This document shows, piece by piece, positions 34,350 through 43,955 of a stretch of 64,000 nucleotides of DNA. The notes beneath the pieces are model-generated. The model had not been told where the DNA came from, did no database searches, and worked only from the letters and a program-made list of their open reading frames with translations. The stretch comes from Balaenoptera acutorostrata (Eukaryota; Chordata; Mammalia; Artiodactyla; Balaenopteridae), in assembly GCF_949987535.1 (NCBI RefSeq), contig NC_080074.1, positions 28,915,478 to 28,979,477 of the forward strand, in the 5' to 3' direction. A program made the translations under genes and the position numbers. Positions within the stretch are counted from its first letter, which is position 1, and every line of letters starts with the position of its first letter.

Positions 34350-35164
34350 CCTATTAGAAGGGGAGGTCCGTGTGCTGCATATTCAGAAAGTTATAACTAC
34401 TGTAGGCCAGGATCATAACTTATAAGAACTTCGTATGATTCCTTAAAGTTTTCAGTTTTCCAAAGTTGATTCTTATCATCTGTCTCTTTCCCCACACTAT
34501 TGTTAAACCTTAAAACTGAAATAGATTGTTGGTGCTGGGAAAATGCAGAAAAACATCCAATAAGCCTGAACACTGGGGGTCTGCCCCAGCAGACAGAGTA
34601 GATGGTGACAGCTTTAAAAAGAAGAAAGTAAGTAGAGTCATAGGATCTGCTAAAAAGAAGAATAAGCAGGTCTGAGAAGGAGGAGAGATAGACACAAAAG
34701 CAGCCCTTCTTGCTGCTCTCCAGGCCCTCCATGTTAGCTCTCAGAGGTCACCAGACTCCCCTTAGTTGCTGGGGAAGAGGGACCGTGGGGTCGATCCACT
34801 TCCTCGTTCCTCCTGCCAATTTAGGCCAAAGGAGAAGTGAGATGCTTAAATAGTCTAAAATAGAAGGTATTTTTGCTGCTTTCTCTTATCTGCCCCTAGG
34901 GATAGTTTTCATTCCAGAGAAATTATTTTATTTGGCAGATTAATGTTTTAATATGTCCTTTGATTCATTTTTCAGTGAGCCTTTTAAGAAATGTAGCTGT
35001 ATTTTCCAGGGTATGTCAGCCATGAGAAGTCTCCCAAGCTGCCTTGAGTTTTGTTTTTTTTCCTTCTACCGTCTCTACTCATCTCCTAATGGTTTTCTAC
35101 CTTTATAAGGTTTTCTTTCTCACAGTCCCTTTTAGAAAAGGTAGTATCAGGAACTCACCTCCAA
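34350..35164. other. Intergenic DNA, no gene seen
   Basis: The 111-codon antisense frame (34397-34732) is hydrophobic but has no recognisable domain or start context. I treat it as chance. Confidence 0.5.
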
Positions 35165-35395
35165 GTTTTGCAGTTTAGGACTTGAGGTTTCAAGTCTGGT
35201 CATAAGACCTGGAGTAAATTACTTATTTTCTTTAGGACTGAAACCTCACATGTTAAATGCTGTCAGTTATACTTAAACCTGGTGGTGTTTCTGGGAGAAT
35301 TAAATGGGATGCCTCTAAAACACTTAGTACAACATCTGGTACACCATCAATGATGGTAATCTGTATGATCATCGTTACTGCTGCTGGCAGGCAAC
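35165..35395 (+). repeat. MIR SINE remnant
   Basis: 'gaggtttcaagtctggtcat', 'gagtaaattacttat', 'aggactgaaacctcacatg', 'gagaattaaatgggatgcc' and 'acttagtacaacatctgg' follow MIR blocks in order. Confidence 0.7.
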
Positions 35396-35764
35396 TCTTT
35401 AACCGTTTTTTCTCCTCTTCTCTCCAAACAATCCCAATTGCTTTACAGAGAAGAAACAGTTTTGCCCTAAGTCTGCACGTCACCCTCTGATTTCTAGTTC
35501 TCTTATGTTTCTTGGTCTAAACCTAGTACAACTGTTTTAGTTTGTGCCCTTGGATTCCTACCTAAGCAAAGCAAGGCAGGTTACCAGATGGGGAGGCTGC
35601 TAAAAGTGGTCTCCTTCCTGTGGGTAACCAAAAAAAGAATAAACAAAAGGCATTAAGTCTCTAGGTGAAGAGATGAGCCCACATGAAAGCTAAATTATTT
35701 AAAGATTTAAGTAAGAATTGGAGACAAAAATAGAAGTCATTTCAAATTACCCCTATTTAATTCA

Positions 35765-36190
35765 TCATCCTTAGGGCTTTCCAAAAAATAAATCTGATCA
35801 TATCACTTCCCTGCCAAAACTACTCACCCACCCCTCACTCCCAGCACCCTATGCCCCTCTCTACCCACCGGTTTTTTCAACATAATTTATCTTCCTCATA
35901 CTGGTTTAAGTCTTTAAGATACTCCAAGGTCAGGCCCCCTCTTTTTCTTCCTTCCAGAGACCTAACTATGGGCCAACTTCACTGACTTAGCAGAGATCAC
36001 TCACTTCTGGGGCTTCCTTATCTCCTTTTGCCTCCATACACATCCCAAAATAAATGCCCTGTCTCTATTTGCTATTAACACTCTGTAAAGAACTCTCCTG
36101 CTTGAACCTGTACTTGTTGGTTAAGCTGCGAGTTTTCTAAAGCAAGCACCAAGGACACCTAGCACTCTATCTGGAAGTAAGGTCACAGCA
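35765..36190 (+). repeat. L2 LINE 3' region
   Basis: 'tctgatcatatcacttccct', 'ctccaaggtcaggccccct' and 'agcaagcaccaaggacacct' match the 3' part of mammalian L2 in sense orientation. Confidence 0.75.
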
Positions 36191-36429
36191 GAGGTCAGGA
36201 TAGATGATACTTTAGTGAATGCTGTCAGCTGACCAGCAACAATGAGGCTTCTCCAACTCAGGAAGGAAATCTATGGGCCTAAAGGTGCCTTTGGGGAGGG
36301 AGGGGCCAGGTAGGGAATAAGACCTTTGCTGAGTGGGGATTACAGGGAGGGGAGCTGTGAGGGCGTGGGGGGGAAATGCCTACTGGACAACCTTGTGAAC
36401 TGTAATACAGCCATTAAAGAAAAAATCTG

Positions 36430-36790
36430 GGACTTCCCTGGTGGCACAGTGGTTAAGAGTCCACCTGCCAATGCTAGGGGACACGGTTCGAGCCCTGTTC
36501 CAGGAAGATCCCACATGCCGCGGAGCAACTAAGCCCGTGCGCCACAACTACTGAGCCTGCGCTCTAGAGCCCACGAGCCACAACTACTGAGCCTGTGCGC
36601 CACAACTACTGAAACCCGCGTGCCTAGAGCCGGTGCTCTGCAACAAGAGAAGCCACCACCATGAGAAGCCCGCGCACCACAACAAAGAGTAACCCCCGCT
36701 ACCCACCTCTCGCTGCAACTAGAGAAAGCCCATGCTCAGCAATGAAGACCCAACACAGCCAAAAATAAATAAATTAAAAACAAACAAAAA
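36430..36790 (+). mobile_element. CHR-type SINE, long older form
   Basis: Head 'gggacttccctggtggcaca', several 'gcgccacaactactgagcct' units (internal tandem) and an AAAT/AAAC tail. Weak duplication. Confidence 0.93.
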
Positions 36791-37319
36791 ACTGACACTT
36801 TCCTAGCAATAATGCAGGAAGCCTGGATCACAGGGATGAAGCGAGAGGCTGGAGTTTAGGAAGGACACCTCGTGAGCAACTTCAGGATAGAATGGCAATG
36901 TGAGAGAGTGGCACACAAGCAAATGACACGCATGGGTAACCTGATGTAAAAATACTAAAATGTGTCTACATAACAGGTGGGGAAACAAAACAAGAAACAT
37001 TAAATGGGCGCAATGTGTACACTACCACAGTATTTCTTAAGCAGCATATCCAAGTCACTTTGGTCTCCATTTCATTTGCTTTGGAAATCTAACACTTATG
37101 GCAGCCAGGAAGACAGTGCCGTAGAGTTGAGTTACTTACCTTCTTAAATATTGGCTGTCTGATTTTAAGCAGCGACAACTCTGTGTGATTTGTCACCTGA
37201 CAAATTGCAAGTCATGTGGTTTTTGTTGTTGTTTTTTGTGGGTTTTGTGTGTGTGTGTGTATTTTCTTTTGCAAGTAATGGTTTTGATGGACTCATTTGT
37301 ATTTAGATGTCTATTTAAC

Positions 37320-37800
37320 ATCGGTCAACAGCATTTACTGGGTGTTGGCCTGTTTCTTAGGCATTGGGTGTACAACAGTGAATGACAGGGACTTCTCTGT
37401 TGGTCCAGTGGGTAAGACTCGGTGCTCCCAATGCAGGGGGCCCAGGTTTGATCCCTGTTCGGGGAACTAGATCCCACATGCTTCAACAAAGATCCTGTGT
37501 GCCACAACTAAGACCCCGTGCAACCAAAATAAATAAATAAATATTTTTTAAAAAATAGTGAATGACAGAAGATGCCTGCTCTGTAAGAATTTACAGACTA
37601 GAAAGGAAGAGGGTCTAGTAAACACAGTAAATCTAGTATGTCTGATCAGTACCAGGGCCAGGGCAAGGGGAAGCAGAATACTGTAGACATTTACACAAGT
37701 CCAGAGAGTCAGGGAAGGCTTCTTAGAGGATGAGCATAAATTAGCTAGGGAAAAAAAAAAAAAAGGAGGAGATATTCCAGGCGGTGGGAATAGCATATAC
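37320..37800 (-). repeat. L2 remnant split by a SINE
   Basis: 'actgggtgttggcctgtttcttaggcattggg' style text continues on the far side of the SINE as 'gctctgtaagaatttacagactag' and 'aaggcttcttagaggatg', the order of reverse-oriented L2. Confidence 0.6.
37389..37556 (+). mobile_element. CHR-related SINE, short form
   Basis: 'gggacttctctgttggtcca' head and (AAAT)n tail. Exact duplication 'agtgaatgacag' at 37377-37388 and 37557-37568. It lies inside an L2 remnant. Confidence 0.93.
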
Positions 37801-39169
37801 AATGAATAGTTTATGCTATTATTATTATGCTATTAAGCTATTATTAGCTTAATTTAGTGCTATCGTGTTCATAGATTAATAGTTTAGATGAGTTCCCAAT
37901 AATGAAATGCAAAAGGTGACATTTAACGACTTAAAATTTATTCAGTTCAAAAGACCATGCTTTATTCTGATATGGATACCTTTCCTACTTTGGGGATGTT
38001 ATAATGTCTTGTTTTCCCCAAAATGATAGTGACAGCAGATGATAAGGTAATTCTTTAAAAAACATCTTTGGCAAAATAAAAGATTTTCAACCTGTGTTGA
38101 TCCCTAAGTTTTACTAGTCTATGAAATAGAGAAAGAAGTTCATTCCCTCACCGTATATAAATGTTTTTTCTTCTTCTTCTCGCCTTCTTTTTGGTTAAAT
38201 AACACAATTGCTCAAAAAGTCTACAGATTTGGATTTGTTAGTCCAAAGCAAACTGTTGTAGTAACACTTGAGCTGAGGGATGGGAATATAACGCCCAGCC
38301 CTTTGAGGATTCTAGTTAGTTGCCTGATAGTTTCCTCTATAGAAAGTACTTTCTGAGCTCTTAAGCACTCCAAAGACCTGACATTTGTTACTTGCAAATT
38401 TATTTTGAAACCCAGGTTCATTTTCTCGATTGTTTTGACATATTTCCTAAGCTTTTTTTTTTTTAGTGCTTTGATTGAAAATTTTCTAGGTTTTAGAAAT
38501 TAATTTGATAATTATCAAATTGCCTGATGATAATATATATAAGCCGGCTTATATAGATATATAGATATATGTATTGAATGTTTACTTAGTGCTGGAGACA
38601 GTGCTAAATAATTTCTAGTTATTCCACGTAGTCTTCACAACAACCTTTATATTTTTTAGATTACAATGCAGAGAGGTTAAATAACTTGCCTAAGGACACA
38701 GAGTCAAGAGTTGGGTTTGTAAATAGTCGGGAGTGCCCTGTAGTTTAGCATATCAACAAGATGAGAAAGTGCCTTTATAAACTTAAAAGCTGTCAAGAAA
38801 TACCTCCTTGTTTCTTGGATGGGAAGAGCCTTACTAAACTTCTGGAAAAACATTACTAAACATATATATGTCTGGATTTGAAAACCATTAGCAATTAACA
38901 TTGTGCACTATCTAAAGCTTACATTTAGGACCAATATTTATTTCCTTTTTTTTTTTCTCCTTGAGTACTCCCTAGATCCCCTCGGGGTAAAACGGAAATT
39001 TCTTAAATCCATTTGTCTCTTAAAGGAAAGATTTGAAGTAGGAAACACACACATACAATAAAAAACAGTGGGAGGAAAAACCCTTCAAGAATATGTGAGT
39101 TAAACTTCCTGTTAACTCTATTCAGCTGAATTTCAGAAGCATTCAGAAAGGGTCCAGCTGCTGCCTGGG
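37801..39169. other. Intergenic DNA with a MIR remnant
   Basis: A reverse MIR lies at about 38570-38720 ('gcagagaggttaaataacttgcctaaggacaca'-type text). A 'ttattat..gctattaagctattatta' low-complexity stretch lies near 37815-37850. No gene. Confidence 0.5.
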
Positions 39170-39179
39170 AAGTAGTGGA

Positions 39180-39275
39180 CATTTCATAATGTATGCAAAT
39201 GTTAAATCATTACATAGTACACCTGAAACTAACATGATATCATATATCAAATATATTTCAATGAAAGAAAAAAAA
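39180..39275 (+). mobile_element. Very short 5'-truncated L1 insertion
   Basis: Only 96 bp of L1 3' end ('catagtacacctgaaactaa...') plus an A tail. Exact duplication 'aagtagtgga' at 39170-39179 and 39276-39285. Confidence 0.85.
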
Positions 39276-39285
39276 AAGTAGTGGA

Positions 39286-40559
39286 GAAAACATGAGCTGG
39301 GGGACAGGTCTGAGTTCAGATCCTAGCATTTTGTTAACTTCATTATTTATATTTTGTAGATGAGTCAATTTAAGCTCAGAATTAGTGGGAGTCCAAGTTG
39401 GAGACCAGGCTTGAAGGAGAAAAACTTTCACCTGATTTCTAATGTAATGCTCAAATGACTGATGATGTAAGGAAAATGAACAGAGCAGATGATTAAGGGT
39501 GGGTGGGGTTTAGAGGGATATCAGAAAATCTTGTTCTAGGGCTATGGTAATTTTAAAGATTTACTTGTTTCCCTATCTCCTTTTTGAGTAGTGAAAGAGG
39601 TTTCAGATCCCTAGTGAAGTAATTACCATGACGTTTATTTTTAAGCACAGTTAGTTATATCTGAAAAGTCCTAGAAGGAAACAAATGAACCTATTTCCCA
39701 TTATTTTTGATGCATTGATGCATTTAATCAAAGAAAATAATTTCACAAGTCAATGCTTTTAAAGAATTTATTTTTATTATCCTTTAAAGTATTTATTTCA
39801 CATGTAACTACCTAATTACTGTGTATGAATGAAATAATAATCTAGAAGTTATTCTTTCAAGCCCCGTTTTACGTATTTCATTTAAACAATAAAATTTTTT
39901 CTCCTACTGCTTTATAGTAAATTCTACTTTTCCTTCATTTCTATACCCTTTGGCTCAGTACTGTGTTTTGCAATATTGATGACCAAGTAAGCTCAGGATA
40001 TTTATTTCCATCTGGCAGAGTTCAGCTTCTGCCTCTTGTTTGCTTTCTCCATCTGCCCACCCAGCTCACCATCTTTTTTTTTTTCCTCCTCCTTAAGGGA
40101 GTTCGGGTTAACCCTCTCGCAGGCCTAATCCTTTTAGCAGGCTTGCGCCTTCGTATATTTTTTCCCCCTAGTTTTGAAAGTAGGACTTAAAAGTAAACTT
40201 AAATGTCTGCGCCTAATACTTTCACAATCTTCACATTTTACCTTTTTTTTTTTTTTTTAATAAAGAACAGCAGAACGCTAAGGCTCAGATAGTTACCTGG
40301 ATTAGAAAAAAAGGAAACAACCTTCGGTTTTGCGCGTAAACGGTGTAAAATGCATTGCATAGATTTTTTTTCTTTTTATAGACTAAACTTATTACGGTTG
40401 CCATACTTCTCTTCAATAACAGGCTTTCTTATCAGTTTTAACCTGGATTCAGTAAGGTCTCCACTCTGACTCCTGAAGTTACTGAAACAGCAACCACAAA
40501 AGGCTTACTAACCTTTTATTTATTTATTTTGCAATTAAACTTTGACAAAGACATCCCCC
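39286..40559. other. Intergenic DNA upstream of the BTG1 CpG island
   Basis: No insertion and no gene is evident; poly-T runs near 40075 and 40240. The lack of repeats next to the promoter may reflect distal regulatory sequence, which cannot be shown from one genome. Confidence 0.5.
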
Positions 40560-41062
40560 AATCCTCCCTAAGGGTGGAGCATAAACGGCTCTGTGGCATC
40601 GGCTGCACGTTTGCGAGGGGAACTGGGCTCCGGAGGCTGCAGGATGCCCCGCGAGAGCCGGTTCTCCCTCCTTTTCTCCGCACTCCCTGTATCCTCAGCA
40701 CTTGTACCCGCATCCCGCTGCTCCGTACGCTCTTCCTGCCTCTGGAACCAGCCACATAGACTCGGCGTGGGGACGGGATGTAAACACCGAGTACAGCTAG
40801 CGGCCGGTGCCGTGCAGGCCGATCCGTGCCGCGGGCGCGGGTGTAGACAGCCTGAGCCGGGCGGCTTTTATATGCACAGCATTAAGCCTCCTTGCAGGCG
40901 AGCCCGGGCAGCGCACTCCTTCAGAAGACGCGCTGGCGCGGCGCCTAGACTTGCTGAAGCGTGAAGGAGGGGCGAGGGCTGGGGGCGGGGCTTTCACACG
41001 CGCACCCTCGGTTTCCTCCGTCCCCCGCCACTGCTCCCCCTTCTCCGGCTGCCACTCGGGGG

Positions 41063-41075
41063 TTTATTTGTTTAC
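41063..41075 (+). promoter_or_regulatory. BTG1: Forkhead (FOXO-type) site
   Basis: 'tttatttgtttac' holds the forkhead core TGTTTAC at 41069-41075, about 200 bp upstream of the start of transcription. BTG1 is a reported FOXO3 target, so the site fits; binding here is inferred. Confidence 0.55.
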
Positions 41076-41082
41076 AAGCGGA

Positions 41083-41090
41083 TTACGTCA
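41083..41090 (+). promoter_or_regulatory. BTG1: CRE/ATF-like site
   Basis: TTACGTCA differs from the palindromic CRE TGACGTCA at one base and lies 8 bp after the forkhead core. A second half-site, TGCGTCA, lies at 41167-41173. Confidence 0.55.
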
Positions 41091-41136
41091 GCTCCTCCCT
41101 CTCTTCCCGTTCTATGGACCCGCCCCCTGGCCCCTT

Positions 41137-41144
41137 TTTCCCGC
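41137..41144 (+). promoter_or_regulatory. BTG1: E2F-like site
   Basis: TTTCCCGC fits the E2F consensus TTTSSCGC and overlaps a GC box. It is plausible for a cell-cycle-linked gene but rests on sequence match only. Confidence 0.45.
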
Positions 41145-41191
41145 CCCCTCCGGCTCCGAATCTGCTTGCGTCACAATGGTGCGATCTCCGG

Positions 41192-41196
41192 ATTGG
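41192..41196 (-). promoter_or_regulatory. BTG1: Inverted CCAAT box (NF-Y)
   Basis: 'gattggctgg' carries ATTGG, about 50 bp upstream of the TATA box, a usual position and context for NF-Y. Confidence 0.65.
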
Positions 41197-41245
41197 CTGG
41201 AGTCGGCCGTCACGCTCCCGCCACGCCACTTCCTTTCCGCGGCGC

Positions 41246-41253
41246 TATAAAAA
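41246..41253 (+). promoter_or_regulatory. BTG1: TATA box of BTG1
   Basis: 'tataaaaa' follows the CCAAT box and an ETS-like 'acttcc' (41228). It places the start of transcription at about 41271-41280, in a pyrimidine run 'cttttcttt' that resembles a TOP-like start. Confidence 0.75.
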
Positions 41254-41275
41254 GTGCTGCACGGCCTCTGCTTTT

Positions 41276-41589
41276 CTTTGCCGGTCTGAGCTGGAAATGC
41301 AAATCTTTGGACCGTCGGAGGTTGCGGAGCTGGAGGCGGAGGCGGCTGGGGAGGTACGAGCGATGTGACGAGGCCGCCGTCGCTCATCTTTTCCTCTCTC
41401 TTGCCGCCTCATGCCTCGAAAATAACTTTTTTACTATAAAGAAAGGAGAAAAAAAGTAGCCATCCGTCTCTCACGCCCTCTCTCCCTCTCAGCCCTCTGA
41501 CCTGTGAGGGAGCCCGGGGTGGCCGCTCCGCCGTCGGGGTCGCGCCGCCAAGCCCCGGCCGCCCCGGGCCGCCCCCGCCCGCCGCCCCC
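41276..41589 (+). other. BTG1: BTG1 5' UTR with short upstream ORFs
   Basis: The leader (start inferred from the TATA box) contains an upstream ATG at 41297 that opens a 23-codon ORF ending at TGA 41366-41368. The last sense codon of this ORF is itself ATG, which forms a start-stop pair at 41363-41368. Another small ORF, ATG CCT CGA AAA TAA, lies at 41411-41425. The first ATG overlaps an octamer motif ATGCAAAT (41297-41304). These could lower translation of the main frame. Confidence 0.65.
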
Positions 41590-43016
41590 ATGCATCCCTT
41601 CTACACCCGGGCCGCCACCATGATAGGCGAGATCGCCGCCGCCGTGTCCTTCATCTCCAAGTTCCTCCGCACCAAGGGGCTCACGAGCGAGCGACAGCTG
41701 CAGACCTTCAGCCAGAGCCTGCAGGAGCTGCTGGCAGGTGAGCGGGCCACGGCGGGAGGGCGAGGGGCGCCGGGGGACGCCGCCGCACACCCCCGGGCCG
41801 AGCCGTCGGGGCCGCGGGAGTCTCGGTGGCGCCGCGCTCGGGCCCGGCCGCGGGACGGTGGGTGGCGCGCTGGGTGGCCGCTAACGGCGGGTCCCGGGGA
41901 GGGTTTGGGGGCTGGGTCGAGGGCGCTCCTTCCTCCCCCCACGGCTGGCAAACCGAGGGGAGAAGAAAATAGACGCACAACAAAGAAACTAAAGCCGACC
42001 GAGTCTGGAGCTGTGGTCTTCGGACGGTCCGCGGATTTAGGGGACAAAGGAGCCGCGGGGCTGGGGTTGGTTCGACACCCCCTCCCCCCAACCCCGTCCA
42101 ACCGTTGCGCGCTCGGCGGCCCGGCCCCGCGGTGGGAAAGCGCGCCGCTGCCCCGAAGCTAGCCCGGGACGGACGTGCCGTCTCTCTCCTCCTCCTACCC
42201 CTGCCCATTAATCATCGGATTTGTCACCGGTACAATTACAGCCCTGCCCAGAGCGTGGTTTAGGGTTGCTTGTTTTACTTCCCTTCGGGGTTAACAGTCT
42301 GGTGGCGCTTCTCCCCTCCAAAGCTATAAACCCCATTGTGTGTGTCTGGGGTGGGGTGGAGAAAGTAAACAGGCTCCCGGCTGGCCGAGGCTGCGCGCCT
42401 GATTCCCGTTTTGGCGGCTCAACCGGTTGGTTCCCGGAGATTGTTTTGTCCCGTACTACTGCTATTTCTAAAACCCGGCCCGCGTTTCCCATCCCCGCAC
42501 ACGCACAGCCGCGAACGCGATGCTGGGCATTTAAAAAAGTTGATAGTTCGCATTTTCACTCCAAGGAGCCAGCGGAAGAAGGAAACTACGGCGGGAACCA
42601 GCAGTAACGGTGTCTAAGCATTGTTTTCTCTGTTCTTTTCTTCTATAGAACATTATAAACATCACTGGTTCCCAGAAAAGCCCTGCAAGGGATCAGGTTA
42701 CCGCTGTATTCGCATCAACCATAAAATGGATCCTCTGATTGGACAGGCAGCACAGCGGATTGGACTGAGCAGTCAGGAGCTGTTCAGGCTTCTCCCAAGT
42801 GAACTCACACTCTGGGTTGATCCCTACGAAGTGTCTTACAGAATTGGAGAGGATGGCTCCATCTGTGTGCTGTACGAAGCCTCACCAGCAGGAGGTAGCA
42901 CCCAAAACAGCACCAACGTGCAAATGGTAGACAGCAGAATCAGCTGTAAGGAGGAACTTCTCTTGGGCAGAACAAGCCCTTCCAAAAACTACAATATGAT
43001 GACTGTATCAGGTTAA
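41590..43016 (+). CDS. BTG1: BTG1, anti-proliferation factor 1 (join 41590-41737, 42649-43016)
   Basis: BTG1 restrains cell proliferation. It is a BTG/TOB (APRO) adaptor that binds the CCR4-NOT deadenylases CNOT7/CNOT8 and also PRMT1 and HOXB9, acting in nucleus and cytoplasm. Exon 1 encodes residues 1-49 plus one base of codon 50; exon 2 completes 171 residues and TAA at 43014. The splice is phase 1 with GTGAGC donor and TTCTATAG acceptor. The APRO domain (about residues 9-127) has box A (about 52-73, '[17 protein letters not shown]') and box B (about 96-115, '[19 protein letters not shown]'). LxxLL motifs lie at 44-48 and 94-98, and a proline-directed Ser159 is in the tail. I recognise it as essentially identical to human BTG1. 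The start at 41590 gives the standard 171-residue protein, but in-frame Met11 at 41620 has the better Kozak context. There are no disruptions. Confidence 0.97.
41738..42648 (+). other. BTG1: BTG1 intron 1
   Basis: 911-bp phase-1 intron, GT-AG, with a pyrimidine-rich end 'tctgttcttttcttctatag' and a possible branch point in 'gtctaag' at about 42612. The 5' two-thirds is CpG-island sequence with no repeat. Long frames on either strand inside it are composition artefacts. Confidence 0.92.
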
Positions 43017-43500
43017 GATATAGTCTATGGATGCATCGTCTTATAATGGATGGATAAATTTGATTTTTGCTTTGGGTGGGCTCCTCTTGGGGATGGATTA
43101 TGGAATTTAAACCATGTCACAGCTGTGAAGATCTGGCACAAGATAGAGTGGTAAAAAAAAATTTTTAAGTGACAGTGCCATAGTTTGGACAGTACCTTTC
43201 AATGATTTAATAGCCTGTGAGTCCAAGTAAATGATCACCTTATTTGCTAGGGAGTGAAGTCCTAGGGTGGTTTCAGTTTCTCCCAGACATGATACCTAAA
43301 TTTTTACATCAGTCCCTTTAACGCAAATCTGTATTTCAAAGAACCTTTCTCTGCAGTAGAAGTTGCAGAGAAAATTTGCACTATGACACTTAAAGTTGTT
43401 ATCCTTTTTGGCAGCTCCATAGGAAAGCTCAACATTTTAAACATGGTAGTACTGGAAATTTTATGACAAGATTTTTACCTAGCACTTAAATATGTATAAA

Positions 43501-43508
43501 TGTACATA
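43501..43508 (+). promoter_or_regulatory. BTG1: Pumilio response element in the BTG1 3' UTR
   Basis: TGTACATA matches the PUM consensus UGUANAUA exactly. Near-matches TGTATAAA (43493) and TGTATATT (43863) lie in the same UTR. Confidence 0.5.
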
Positions 43509-43930
43509 AGACAAACTAGTAAGCATGACCTGGGGAAATGGTCAGACCTTGTATTGTGTTTTTGGCCTTGAAAGTAGCAAGTGACCAGAATCTGCCTTGG
43601 CAACAGGCTTTAAAAAAGACCCTTAAAAAGACACTGTCTCAACTGTGGTGTTAGCACCAGCCAGCTCTCTGTACATTTGCTAGCTTGTAGTTTTCTAAGA
43701 CTGAGTAAACTTCTTATTTTTAGAAAGTGGAGGTCTGGTTTGTAACTTTCCTTGTACTTAATTGGGTAAAAGTCTTTTCCACAAACCACCATCTATTTTG
43801 TGAACTTTGTTAGTCATCTTTTATTTGGTAAATTATGAACTGGTGTAAATTTGTACAGTTCATGTATATTGATTGTGGCAAAGTTGTACAGATTTCTATA
43901 TTTTGGATGAGAAATTTTTCTTCTCTCTAT

Positions 43931-43936
43931 AATAAA
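43931..43936 (+). terminator. BTG1: Poly(A) signal of BTG1 (proximal)
   Basis: Canonical AATAAA in 'ctataataaattgtttc', followed by a T-rich downstream region. Confidence 0.75.
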
Positions 43937-43955
43937 TTGTTTCTTATCTTGGCAT

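Larger units (their letters stand above)
40560..42560. promoter_or_regulatory. BTG1: CpG island over the BTG1 promoter, exon 1 and intron
   Basis: GC content and CpG density rise sharply from about 40.56 kb and fall off by about 42.56 kb. Edges were judged by eye. It contains GC boxes ('ggggcgggg' at 40982-40990, 'cgccccc' at 41121 and 41142). Long overlapping frames on both strands here are typical GC-rich artefacts. Confidence 0.88.
43017..43955 (+). other. BTG1: BTG1 3' UTR (proximal form)
   Basis: About 940 nt from the stop codon to just past the AATAAA. It is AT-rich and free of repeats, with a Pumilio-type TGTACATA at 43501-43508. The T-rich stretch after the hexamer suits cleavage near 43950. 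The exact end is inferred. Confidence 0.75.

Noticed and set aside
34397..34732. 111-codon antisense frame with hydrophobic segments
   Set aside because: Apparent membrane-like composition comes from T/A-rich DNA; no start context or homology that I recognise.
40593..41368. Overlapping + strand frames (123, 147 and 135 codons) upstream of BTG1
   Set aside because: They cross the TATA box and promoter, have Arg/Ala/Pro-rich composition and no conserved domain that I recognise; only the last 23 codons of one frame fall in the leader as a uORF.
41601..42208. Long antisense frames (166 codons each) opposite BTG1 exon 1 and intron
   Set aside because: Low-complexity Pro/Ala/Arg composition expected from a CpG island; overlaps a real gene on the other strand.
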